A stretch of DNA of 64,000 nucleotides from Candidatus Rokuibacteriota bacterium. GTDB taxonomy: Bacteria; Methylomirabilota; Methylomirabilia; Rokubacteriales; CSP1-6. Made by a program: the position numbers and the translations under genes. The stretch covers positions 1-64,000 of the forward strand of contig QHSX01000053.1 in the NCBI GenBank assembly GCA_003221695.1, written 5' to 3'. Positions 33,369 to 44,248 of the stretch are shown here, in pieces. The first letter of the stretch is position 1. Every line of letters begins with the position of its first letter. The notes under the pieces are model-generated. The model was not told the DNA's origin. It ran no database searches and saw only the letters and a list, made by a program, of their open reading frames with translations.

Positions 33369-34433
33369 ATGCGCCTCACCCGTCGCCGGTTCCTCCGGAC
33401 GACCGGCGTCGCCGGCGTCTGGCTCGCCGCCGGCCGCGCGCATGCGCAGGCCCCGAGGCCGATCACCGTCACGCACAGCGTCTCCACCTTCGTCTATGGC
33501 CAGCACCTGGTGGCGAGAGAGAAAAAGTTCTTCGAGGCGGAGGGCGTGAGCGTCCCGGGCTTCATCGTCCCCGGGGGCGGGGCCAAGGTGGTCCAGGCGC
33601 TCGCGGCCGGACAGGCGATGTTCGCGCTGGGCGACTCGAATCACCCGCTGAAGATCACGGAGAAAGGCCGGGACGCGCTCATGATCTTCGCGACGGACAC
33701 GCGGTGCAGCTACGCCAACGTCGTCGTCCGGAAGGACCTCTACGATAAGGGCGTGAAGTCGGTCGAGGCGCTCGCCGACCGGAAGCTCGTGGGGCGCCGT
33801 GCGGTGATCGCTGCGACCGCGATCGGCTCGGGCACCTACGTGTACGGCGTCTACGTGCTCAAGGAGACCAAGGCCCACGACGACAAGCCCGTCAACGACC
33901 ACGTGGACTGGGTCGGGGGCGGCGCCTCGACCACGATGCTCGGCGGGCTCAAGGCGGGCAAGTTCGACGCGATCATGGCGGTGCCCGAGTGGCAGTTCGC
34001 CGCGGAGAGCGAGGGGTTCGGGCGGGCGATCTACGACGTGCTCGACGAGCGCGCCTGGAACCGCGTCTTCGGCGGGCCCATACCCGTCACGGTCGGCTAC
34101 GTGCTCAAGGAGACCGTCGAGACGTCGCCCGACCTCGTGCAGGCGTACGTGAACGCCACCTATCGCGCCCAGCAGTGGATCCGGCGGGCGAAGGACGACG
34201 AGATCGTCGATCTCCTCCACACGCCGTACATGGACACCTTCAAGCGCGAGGATATCTTGAAGTCCGTGCGCTATTACAAGACGATCTTCGACTGGGACTT
34301 CATGATCGATGAGCGCGACTACGCGAACGGGATGAAGGTGTGGCTGCCGCTCGCGGTCGAGAAGCCGATCCCCTACGCCCGCGCCGTGGACATGTCGTTC
34401 GTCCGTCGAGCCCAGGCCAGATACAAGTCCTGA
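33369..34433 (+). CDS. ABC transporter substrate-binding protein (NMT1/THI5-like, SsuA/TauA type)
   Basis: 354 residues. Tat-type signal peptide with TRRRFLRTT and a hydrophobic core ending AHAQA near residue 28. The rest is a type-2 periplasmic fold of the NMT1/SsuA group: GQHLVAREKKFFEAEGV, VVQALAAGQAMFALGDS, VGRRAVIAATAIGSGTYVYG and KAGKFDAIMAVPE. Such receptors serve sulfonates, taurine, thiamine precursors or nitrate; no specific ligand can be assigned. First of a binding protein-ATPase-permease trio on the plus strand. Confidence 0.9.
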   Translation: MRLTRRRFLRTTGVAGVWLAAGRAHAQAPRPITVTHSVSTFVYGQHLVAREKKFFEAEGVSVPGFIVPGGGAKVVQALAAGQAMFALGDSNHPLKITEKGRDALMIFATDTRCSYANVVVRKDLYDKGVKSVEALADRKLVGRRAVIAATAIGSGTYVYGVYVLKETKAHDDKPVNDHVDWVGGGASTTMLGGLKAGKFDAIMAVPEWQFAAESEGFGRAIYDVLDERAWNRVFGGPIPVTVGYVLKETVETSPDLVQAYVNATYRAQQWIRRAKDDEIVDLLHTPYMDTFKREDILKSVRYYKTIFDWDFMIDERDYANGMKVWLPLAVEKPIPYARAVDMSFVRRAQARYKS

Positions 34434-35305
34434 GCGCCCGTCGGCCCCGCATCGTCGTCCGGGACCTCGCGAAGACGTTCCGCGAGGGTGCGCGCACGCT
34501 GGAGGCCGTCCGGGACGTGTCGTTCGAGGTCGCCGACCAGGAGTTCGTCGCGATCGTGGGGCCGTCGGGCTGCGGCAAGTCGACGATCCTCAACATGCTC
34601 GGCGGGCTCGTGACCCCGTCCGCCGGGGCGATCGAGGTGGACGGCGGGCCGGTGACCGACGTCCCTCGGAAGGTCGGCTACGTCTTCCAGAAGGACACCG
34701 TCTTCCCGTGGCGCACCGTGCGCCGCAACGTCGCGCTGGGGCTCGAGTACCGCGGCGTCCGGGGCACGGAGCTGGAGACGCGGGTGCGGGAGGGGGTCCG
34801 GCTGGCGGGGCTCGAGGGGTTCGAGGACGCCTTCCCGGCGACGCTGTCGGGCGGAATGCGGCAGCGCGTCGCGCTCATGCGCACGCTCGTCGTCAACCCC
34901 GAGATCCTTCTCATGGACGAGCCCTTCGGCGCGCTCGACACCCACACGAAGCTCAGCCTCCACGCCGAGCTCCTGACCCTCTGGGAGGCGCGCCACCAGA
35001 CGGTCGTCTTCGTCACCCACGACCTTTCCGAGGCGATCACGCTCGCCGACCGGGTCATCGTCATGACGCGCCGGCCCGGCCGGATCAAGCTCGTCCACGA
35101 CGTGCCGATCCCGCGGCCCCGCGACGTGATCAAGCTGCGTGAGACCGAGGAGTACGCCCACGAGTACAGCGTGATGTGGCACGTGCTGGGCGAGGAGCTC
35201 GGCGCCCCTGGTGGAGTGCAAGGCGACATGCGGACCGGAGCCGGGTCGCGCCTCGTCTCGGGCCACCCACAGAGCGCGCCGGGCGCGCGGCCCTCGCTCC
35301 AATGA
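34430..35305 (+). CDS. ABC transporter ATP-binding protein (SsuB/TauB type)
   Basis: About 291 residues. Walker A GPSGCGKST at residues 44-52, VFQKDTVFPWRTVRRNVALG, signature LSGGMRQRVALMRTL, Walker B ILLMDEPFGALD, H-loop FVTHDLSEAI. The PW in the Q-loop region is typical of SsuB/TauB ATPases. The start is unclear: a CTG at 34430 would overlap the binding-protein stop (CTGA), and the only standard alternative is ATG at 34340, adding 30 residues from the other frame. The last 22 residues (TGAGSRLVSGHPQSAPGARP) are encoded by an R1 repeat and are not part of the family. Confidence 0.92.
   Translation: MSARRPRIVVRDLAKTFREGARTLEAVRDVSFEVADQEFVAIVGPSGCGKSTILNMLGGLVTPSAGAIEVDGGPVTDVPRKVGYVFQKDTVFPWRTVRRNVALGLEYRGVRGTELETRVREGVRLAGLEGFEDAFPATLSGGMRQRVALMRTLVVNPEILLMDEPFGALDTHTKLSLHAELLTLWEARHQTVVFVTHDLSEAITLADRVIVMTRRPGRIKLVHDVPIPRPRDVIKLRETEEYAHEYSVMWHVLGEELGAPGGVQGDMRTGAGSRLVSGHPQSAPGARPSLQ
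35238..35302 (+). repeat. R1 repeat (copy c), ATPase/permease junction
   Basis: Plus-strand element running from GGAGCCGGGTCGC through GGCCACCCAC to CCCTCGCTCCAA, ending at the permease ATG. It is translated as the ATPase tail, and the ATPase stop overlaps the permease start (ATGA) just past the element. Diverged from the other copies in the middle but keeps both ends and the core. Confidence 0.65.
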
Positions 35306-36117
35306 GCGACCGCGGGCGGGTCCTCTTCTGGCGGCTCTTGATCCTCGTGGTCCTCGTCGGCGCGTGGGAGTGGCTCACGGGGATCAAGGCGATCTCGAAG
35401 ACGCCGGGCCTCTACTGGATCGACCCGTTCTTCATCAGCCGGCCCTCGGTGATCGTCAAGCGCTTCGCCTACCTCGCCTCCGGGGAGGTGCGCCTGTCCA
35501 TCTGGGCGATGGCCCTCTCGACCGTGCAGTCCACGCTCTGGGGGTTCGTCGTCGGCGTCTCGACGGGCTTCGCCGCGGGGCTCGGGCTCGGTCGGCACGA
35601 CCGGCTCGCGCGGGTCTTCGAGCCGTACATCATCGCCTTCAATTCGCTCCCGCGCATCGCGCTCGTGCCGCTCGTCACCATGATCTTCGGCTTCGGGCTC
35701 CTGGCGAAGATCGTGCTCGCGTGGACGATCGTGTTCTTCATCGTCTTCTTCAACACGTTCCAGGGCGCACGCAGTGTCGACGCCGACCTGATCCACTCGG
35801 CGCGCTTCCTCGGCGCCTCGGAGCGGCAGGTCGTGCGCACGGTCATCGTCCCCTCCGCGCTCGCCTGGACCTTCGCCGCGCTCACGCCGTCCGTCTCGTT
35901 CGCGCTGATCGGCGTCGTCGTCGGCGAGTTTCTCGGTGGCGAGTCCGGGGGCGGCCTCGGCTACCTCATCATCCAGTCGCTCGGCACGCTGAATGCCGCG
36001 GACATGATGGTGGCGCTCCTCACGCTCGGCGTGATCGGCATCGTGATGGCGCTGGGGATCAAGCAGGTCGAGCGGCGGCTTCTCCGCTGGCGGCCAGAGT
36101 ACCGGAAGGGCCCGTGA
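35302..36117 (+). CDS. ABC transporter permease (SsuC/TauC type)
   Basis: 271 residues, about six transmembrane segments (LFWRLLILVVLVGAWEWLTG first). The EAA loop lies in LIHSARFLGASERQVVRTVI. VGEFLGGESGGGLGYLI is the family's C-terminal motif. Starts with ATG overlapping the ATPase stop; its own stop overlaps a small membrane gene (GTGA). Confidence 0.93.
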   Translation: MSDRGRVLFWRLLILVVLVGAWEWLTGIKAISKTPGLYWIDPFFISRPSVIVKRFAYLASGEVRLSIWAMALSTVQSTLWGFVVGVSTGFAAGLGLGRHDRLARVFEPYIIAFNSLPRIALVPLVTMIFGFGLLAKIVLAWTIVFFIVFFNTFQGARSVDADLIHSARFLGASERQVVRTVIVPSALAWTFAALTPSVSFALIGVVVGEFLGGESGGGLGYLIIQSLGTLNAADMMVALLTLGVIGIVMALGIKQVERRLLRWRPEYRKGP

Positions 36118-36485
36118 CGCGCTGGGTGCTCGCGGCCCTTGGCACGGTCCTCCTCCTCGGCCTGGCCGTCGCCGCCGCGGCACGCTTCCTCGGCCGACCC
36201 GGCTCGCGCGCCTCGATCCTCGTCTCGGTCGTCGCCTCGTGGCTCGGCGCGTGGATCCTCTGGACCTTCGCGGGCGGGCTCCTGGTGCAGGGGGGTGTGC
36301 TCGCCACCTACCAGGGCGCCCTCTTCGCGCCCGTCGCGCTCCTCGGCGCCCTCGCTCAGTACCGGGTGTACGTGCGGGCGGGGCGTGTCGAGGGGCTCGT
36401 GGTGTTCGTCGGGGGTCAGCTCGCCTGGCTCGCCGTCGTCCTCGTCCAGAACGGGGCGCTCGGGGACCTCTGGGGCGAGCGTTAG
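36114..36485 (+). CDS. Small membrane protein of unknown function
   Basis: 123 residues, four hydrophobic helices (VLAALGTVLLLGLAVAAAAR, VVASWLGAWILWTFAGGLLV, ALFAPVALLGALAQY, LVVFVGGQLAWLAVVLV). GTG start overlapping the permease stop ties it to the ABC importer. No family recognised; could be an accessory subunit or an unrelated downstream gene. Confidence 0.7.
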   Translation: MTRWVLAALGTVLLLGLAVAAAARFLGRPGSRASILVSVVASWLGAWILWTFAGGLLVQGGVLATYQGALFAPVALLGALAQYRVYVRAGRVEGLVVFVGGQLAWLAVVLVQNGALGDLWGER

Positions 36486-36492
36486 GCTTGGA

Positions 36493-36705
36493 TCAGCGTC
36501 GTGACGCCTGTGCGTCGATCGGCGTCGTGAACCTCTCCAGTGAGGCCACGACCTGACTCAGCGGATACGACTCGTCGCTCTTGCGCGTCCGGCCGCAGAC
36601 CATGCATTTCCAGAAGAGCGACACGTCATCACGCAGCCCGAGCCTGACTGCGTCCTGCAGGTGCTGAAGATCGAAGCGAAGTAGCCCGCCGCAGTGACAC
36701 TTCAT
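36493..36705 (-). CDS. Small zinc-ribbon protein
   Basis: 70 residues. Two cysteine pairs, MKCHCGG at the N-terminus and WKCMVCGRTR near residue 33, form a likely zinc ribbon; the rest is helical (LSQVVASLERF). ATG at 36705 with a purine-rich stretch upstream. Converges with the small membrane protein gene. No specific family recognised. Confidence 0.65.
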   Translation of the reverse strand: MKCHCGGLLRFDLQHLQDAVRLGLRDDVSLFWKCMVCGRTRKSDESYPLSQVVASLERFTTPIDAQASRR

Positions 36706-36922
36706 GATCCGGTTCCCCCTCGGTCCTGGGTCTTCGACCGAAGTGAGAACAGCAAGCGGGGTGCCAGGGCTGGGCCAACCCTAGATCGTGATGGCGCGTG
36801 CGATTTTGAAGACGCCGTCGTGCGGGCCGCGGGGGCGGTGAGAAAGCGCCAGTCCGACCGGCCGAGGATTTACCAGGACGGTCCGCCCGGAGCGCTGGGC
36901 GCTCCGGGCTCGCCACCCCGGA
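36706..36922. other. Intergenic region, 217 bp
   Basis: Between the zinc-ribbon start and the peroxiredoxin stop. It holds a perfect 10-bp hairpin with a 5-base loop at 36885-36909, immediately downstream of the peroxiredoxin. No gene seen in the remainder. Confidence 0.5.
36885..36909 (-). terminator. Hairpin downstream of the selenoperoxiredoxin gene
   Basis: Arms GCCCGGAGCG and CGCTCCGGGC pair perfectly around CTGGG, 13 bases after the peroxiredoxin stop. No T-tract follows on the minus strand, so it may be a Rho-aided or structural 3' end rather than a classical terminator. Confidence 0.45.
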
Positions 36923-37474
36923 TCAGGACGCCGACGCTTTGACCGCCTTGAGCACGTCGTCGGGGTTGAGGAGATCGAGCGGGTTGTCCAGGACCTTCAC
37001 GAATTTCACGGTCCCGGAGGTGTCGACGATGAAGTACGCCCGCTTCGCGTAGCGGTAGATCGGGCTCGCTTCGTTCGTCTCCATCGCGCCCCAGGCGGGC
37101 AGCATCTGGCGCCGAAAGTCGGAGAGGAGGAGTTGCTTGGACGATTGCGCCTTCAGCCAGCCGGCGAGCGCGAGATAGTGATCGGTGCTGACGCCCACGA
37201 CCTGGGCGCCCACGGCCTCGAACTGCGGCAGCGCCGCCTCGAAGCCGTTCAGCTCACGGGTTCAGGTCGGGGTGAACGCCGCGACGAAGGTATAGATCAC
37301 GACGGGACCCTTGGCCGTCAGCTCGGAGAGCTTGACGGGCTTGCCGTCGGGTCCGACCAGGGAGAAGTCGGGCGCCTTCTGCCCGACTTCGAGGGCCCCG
37401 GCGGCGCCGGCCAGAAGCAGGACAGCGAGGCCGCTCAGGACGAAAGCACGAGTCACCGCACGTTTGGTAGGCAT
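36923..37474 (-). CDS. Secreted peroxiredoxin-like selenoprotein (in-frame TGA read as selenocysteine)
   Basis: 183 residues if TGA (37264-37262) is decoded as Sec. ATG at 37474 has GGAGGGAG just upstream. Sec signal peptide (residues 1-28, AGALE). AhpC/TSA domain: VGQKAPDFSLVGPDGKPVKL, VVIYTFVAAFTPT-Sec-TRELNGFE, then GAQVVGVSTDHYLALAGWLK, LLLSDFRRQMLPAWGAM, RAYFIVDTSGTVKFVKV. The TGA falls exactly at the peroxidatic position (Thr-Pro-x-x-Cys/Sec-Thr-x-Glu), and the frame is fully conserved on both sides. The mature protein has no cysteine, so it would be a one-Sec enzyme reducing peroxides with an external thiol. A GC-rich 5-bp hairpin with a 3-base G-starting loop lies 25-37 nt after the TGA. 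Confidence 0.85.
37225..37237 (-). promoter_or_regulatory. Candidate bacterial SECIS hairpin
   Basis: Minus-strand GCGGC-GCT-GCCGC: perfect 5-bp stem, 3-base loop starting with G, located 25-37 nt downstream of the TGA. This fits the loose bacterial SECIS rule (small apical loop with a G in its first two positions, roughly 16-37 nt after the UGA). Short, so supportive rather than decisive. Confidence 0.45.
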
Positions 37475-37608
37475 AGCTCCCTCCATGGCGCTCCGGTTAG
37501 GAACTGCCGAGACGTCGGCATGGTTCCGGTCTCGAGTACTTGACGACTCCGCGGTCTGGGCGCATGTTGCGACTATCTCCGGACTCCGGAGCGGGAGAGA
37601 GGACGTCC

Positions 37609-38271
37609 ATGAAGAGGACCGTCGTGACCGCCTTCGTGACTCTCGCCGCGAGCCTCGCGCTCACGCCGACGGCCGCGCTCGCCGACGGATTTCGCGGTGG
37701 GGCGGGTGGCGGGCACGCCGCCGGCAGCCGGCCCGTGATCAGTCGTCCGTTCGTGGCGAACCCGTTCATTCATGATCGGTCTGTTCATCGCCCGTTCGTC
37801 CATCGCCCCCTCTTCCGTCCCGTCATTCCCTTCGCGGTGATCGCGGCTCCCGTCGTCGTCTACGCGCCACCGCCGGTGTACTACAGCGCGCCGCCAGCGT
37901 ACTACAACTCGCCGTCCTCTTACGACCCACCGGTCGTCTACGGTCCGCCGGCCCGTGGCACGGTGGCGGTCGCTCCGGCGCCGGCCCCTCCGCCGATGCC
38001 TAGCGTCGTCCAGTATCCGCACGGGCGGTATGAGCTTCGCGGCGACGGGACGACGGTGCCCTATACCTGGGTCTGGATCCCGAATCCCCCGCCGCCTCCG
38101 CCGCCAGCCGGAGCGCCGCCCGCGCCGCCGGCCATGGAGGAGCCGGCGCCAGAGCGCCACAGCCAGCTCTACCGCTGGACCGATGCGCAGGGCGTAGCGC
38201 ACTGGACGGATCGCTGGGACGCCGTCCCGCCACAGTACCGCGCACAGGCGACACAACCCCGGACCTCGTGA
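37609..38271 (+). CDS. Secreted Pro/Tyr-rich protein with C-terminal DUF4124-like domain
   Basis: 220 residues. ATG at 37609 preceded by GAGAGAGG. Sec signal peptide (1-25, AALADG), a His/Arg/Pro-rich middle (SRPFVANPFIHDRSVHRPF), YAPPPVYYSAPPAYYNSP repeats, a poly-Pro stretch and a C-terminal DUF4124-like motif (LYRWTDAQGVAHWTDRWDAV). DUF4124 occurs in many envelope proteins of proteobacteria-like groups; function unknown. Divergent to the selenoperoxiredoxin. Confidence 0.75.
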   Translation: MKRTVVTAFVTLAASLALTPTAALADGFRGGAGGGHAAGSRPVISRPFVANPFIHDRSVHRPFVHRPLFRPVIPFAVIAAPVVVYAPPPVYYSAPPAYYNSPSSYDPPVVYGPPARGTVAVAPAPAPPPMPSVVQYPHGRYELRGDGTTVPYTWVWIPNPPPPPPPAGAPPAPPAMEEPAPERHSQLYRWTDAQGVAHWTDRWDAVPPQYRAQATQPRTS

Positions 38272-38298
38272 TCCGTCGGGCCGGCGGGCGAGCTCCAA

Positions 38299-38868
38299 TC
38301 AGACGCGGCTGCCCGGCTTGACGGCCTGGCCGCCTGCGCTGCAGAGCGGGCACTCCTCGGGCTCCCAGGTCTTCGCCTGGATCGTCGCGAGCGCGACACG
38401 CTTCATCGGGAATCGGACGGCGCCGCCCGAGCGATCGATCAGCGAGCCGACGCCCACGACGACGCCGCCGGCTTTCTCCGCGCATGCCACCACTTCACGC
38501 GTCGAGCCGCCGGTCGTAATGACGTCTTCGACGACGAGACAGCACTCGCCCGCCGACAGCGTGAAGCCGCGACGCAGCGCCATCGCGTCGTTCTCGCGCT
38601 CGGTGAAGAGCGCGCGGGCACCGAGGGCCTTGGCGACCTCGTGGGCGACGAGGATGCCGCCGATCGCTGGGGCGAGCACGGTCGTCGCGCCCGCGGCGCG
38701 GAAGGGGTCTGCCAGGGCCGCGCCGAGCGCGGCGGCGTGCTCGGGATGCTGGAGGACGAGCGCCGACTGGAGGTAGACGTCCGAGTGGAGGCCGGAGGTC
38801 AGACGGAAATGGCCGCGCATGAGCGCCCCGGTCTTTTCGTAGAGCTTCAGCGTCTGTTTTTCGGTCAC
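38299..38868 (-). CDS. pyrE: Orotate phosphoribosyltransferase
   Basis: 189 residues. GHFRLTSGLHSDVYLQSAL, IGGILVAHEVAKALGARALFTERE, and the PRPP-binding motif CLVVEDVITTGGSTREVV. GTG start overlaps the pyrF stop (GTGA). Makes OMP from orotate and PRPP. A C-terminal CPLC pair after residue 170 is a local addition. Last gene of the pyrimidine operon. Confidence 0.96.
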   Translation of the reverse strand: MTEKQTLKLYEKTGALMRGHFRLTSGLHSDVYLQSALVLQHPEHAAALGAALADPFRAAGATTVLAPAIGGILVAHEVAKALGARALFTERENDAMALRRGFTLSAGECCLVVEDVITTGGSTREVVACAEKAGGVVVGVGSLIDRSGGAVRFPMKRVALATIQAKTWEPEECPLCSAGGQAVKPGSRV

Positions 38869-39594
38869 GCGAGCTGACTCAGGATTTCGCGCGCTGCGGC
38901 GGCCGGATCCGCCGCCGCGGTGATCGGACGGCCGACCACGAAGTAGTCGGCGCCGGCGTCCCGCGCCTGCCGGGGCGACGCGACACGCATCTGGTCGTCG
39001 GCCGGGGAGGCCCCCGGGGTGTCTGAGCCCCCTCCGGCCGACGACATCCGGATCCCGGGCGTGACGATCACCCAGTCGGGGCCCAGCGCCAGACGCAGCG
39101 CGCCGATCTCTCGCGGCGACGCGACGCAGCCGTCGAGCCCGGCTTCGCGCGCGCGATCGGCCAGGTGGAGGACGTGCGCGTCGACGCTCGCCGGCACGCC
39201 GACCTCGGCTTGGAGCGCCCGCCGGTCGAGGCTCGTCAGCACGGTCACGCCGAGGACGAGAGGACGCGGAACCGCGAGGTCCTGCGCCGCCTTCGTCGCG
39301 GCTTCGGCGGCGGCGCGCATCATCCGGACGCCGCCGCTCGAGTGCACATTGAGCATGAACACACCCAGGCGCGCGGCCTCGCGCGTGGCACCGGCGACCG
39401 TGTTCGGGATGTCGTGGAACTTGAGGTCGAGGAAGACACGGACGCCGCGCTTGCGCGCCATCTCGACCGCGGCGGGCCCGGCAGCCGTGAAGAGCTGGGT
39501 GCCGATCTTGCAGCCGGTGACGACGCCGTCGAGGCGTCGGAGGAGTTCCTCCGCGTCGGCCAGGCTCTCGACGTCCAGCGCGACGAAGAGGCGG

Positions 39595-39608
<14 letters not shown>
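38865..39608 (-). CDS. pyrF: Orotidine 5'-phosphate decarboxylase
   Basis: 247 residues. [17 protein letters not shown], the catalytic [17 protein letters not shown] (Asp-Lys-x-x-Asp) and C-terminal [20 protein letters not shown] at 39608 overlaps carB by 14 bases. Between VTPGIR and DDQMRV there is a Gly/Ser-rich insertion of about 10 residues encoded by a hairpin (38997-39042), at the phosphate-gripping loop where family members have only a few residues. Confidence 0.95.
38997..39042. repeat. Hairpin inserted in frame in pyrF
   Basis: Outer arms GTCGGCCGG and CCGGCCGAC pair perfectly, followed inward by GGAGG against CCCCT and a 17-18 base loop. It encodes the extra Gly/Ser/Pro residues in PyrF. 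The loop does not share the R2 family core, so it is listed separately. Confidence 0.5.
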
Positions 39609-42800
<3,192 letters not shown>

Positions 42801-42801
<1 letters not shown>

Positions 42802-43067
42802 TACTCCTCCACGAGGCCGTACACGATGGAGGTCTCCGGCGCCGCCTCCTCGCGCTTGTAGAGGACGTCGTCGAGCCGGCCTTGGCCGACCCACGCGACC
42901 TCGCCGTTGCCCCAGAGCTGCTCGCCCAGGACGCTCATCCGCCGCTCGACCCGCTCGCGGATCGCGTGGGCTTCGAGGGACGTGTCGCTCGTCGTCGTGA
43001 ACGACGTCCACTCGGGCTTCTGGCCGGCCCCTTCGGTCTTCCGATACGAGATCAGGTACTTGGGCAT
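42801..43067 (-). CDS. Small protein of unknown function between carA and carB
   Basis: 88 residues ([20 protein letters not shown], then [20 protein letters not shown]). ATG at 43067 with GGGAGG 11 bases upstream; stop overlaps the carB GTG. Predominantly alpha/beta, no signal or membrane segment. I know no family. Its fixed place between the two carbamoyl-phosphate synthase genes suggests co-expression, not necessarily a role in the enzyme. Confidence 0.7.
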
Positions 43068-43075
43068 GACGTCGT

Positions 43076-44200
43076 TCAGCCTCCCTTCAGTGTCATGAGG
43101 TCGGTGAACCGGCGGAACAGGTACGCGGCGTCGTGTGGGCCCGGCGACGCCTCCGGATGATACTGCACCGAGAACGCCGGCCACTCGCGATGGGCGAGCC
43201 CCTCGCACGTGCCGTCGTTGAGGTTCACGTGGGTGGGCTCCCACCCGTGGCGAGCGACCGACGCGGGCTCGACAGCGAATCCGTGGTTCTGGGCGGTGAT
43301 CTCGACCTTGCCCGTCTTGAGGTCCTTCACCGGGTGGTTCGCGCCGTGGTGGCCGAACTTGAGCTTGTAGGTGCTGCCGCCGCCGGCGAGCCCCATGATC
43401 TGGTGGCCCAGACAGATCCCGAAGACCGGCAGGCGACCGAGGAGCCCGCGAACCGACGCGATCAGGTAGGGCACCGCCTCAGGGTCGCCCGGCCCGTTCG
43501 AGAGGAAGACGCCGTCAGGCTTCGTCTCGAGCACCTTCTCCGCCGGAGTCGCCGCGGGCACGACGGTGACGTCGCAGCCCGCCATCCGGAGCTGGCGCAG
43601 GATGTTGTGCTTGATTCCACAATCATAGGCGACGACCCTGAAGCGCGGCGGCGGCGGCGCCACGTAGCCCTGCGAGAGTGCCCAGCCGCCCTCGTGCCAG
43701 CCGTAGGGCTCGGCCACGGTGACCTCGGCGACGAGGTCGCGCCCGACGAGGCCCGGCAGCGCGCGCGCGCGCCCGGCGAGCTCCGCCGGGTCACGCGCGA
43801 CCGACGAGATGATCCCGTCCTGGGCGCCGTGGTCGCGGAGGTGGCGCGTGAGGGCGCGGGTGTCGATCCCCTGGAGGCCGACGATCCCGTGCCGCTTGAG
43901 GTACTCGTCGAGGCCCACCGCCGAGCGGAAGTTCGAGGCGATCGGCGAGCACTCGCGGACGATGAGCCCGTTGACCCACGGCCGCCGCGACTCGACGTCC
44001 TCCGCGTTGATCCCGTAGTTGCCGATCAACGGGTACGTCATCGCCACGATCTGCCCGCGGTACGACGGGTCACTCAGGATTTCCTGGTAGCCCGACATCG
44101 CCGTATTGAAGATGACCTCTCCCCAGGTCTCCCCCGGCGCGCCGAGGAGCTGGCCGCGGAAGACGCGGCCGTCGCGGAGCACGAGCCAGGCGGTACTCAC
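43076..44200 (-). CDS. carA: Carbamoyl-phosphate synthase small (glutaminase) subunit
   Basis: 374 residues. N-terminal domain ([40 protein letters not shown]), then class I glutamine amidotransferase: [24 protein letters not shown] with the catalytic Cys, and [14 protein letters not shown] with His/Glu. GTG start at 44200 in a context with weak Shine-Dalgarno. Supplies ammonia to CarB. Confidence 0.97.
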   Translation of the reverse strand: MSTAWLVLRDGRVFRGQLLGAPGETWGEVIFNTAMSGYQEILSDPSYRGQIVAMTYPLIGNYGINAEDVESRRPWVNGLIVRECSPIASNFRSAVGLDEYLKRHGIVGLQGIDTRALTRHLRDHGAQDGIISSVARDPAELAGRARALPGLVGRDLVAEVTVAEPYGWHEGGWALSQGYVAPPPPRFRVVAYDCGIKHNILRQLRMAGCDVTVVPAATPAEKVLETKPDGVFLSNGPGDPEAVPYLIASVRGLLGRLPVFGICLGHQIMGLAGGGSTYKLKFGHHGANHPVKDLKTGKVEITAQNHGFAVEPASVARHGWEPTHVNLNDGTCEGLAHREWPAFSVQYHPEASPGPHDAAYLFRRFTDLMTLKGG

Positions 44201-44248
44201 GAGTGCACGACCTGATTCATGGGCTCGCCTCGGACGGCGGGGGCTCGA

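Noticed and set aside
36923-37486. Peroxiredoxin as an ordinary nonsense pseudogene
   Set aside because: The only interruption is a TGA at the catalytic residue, flanking sequence is fully conserved and the ribosome-binding site and signal peptide are intact.
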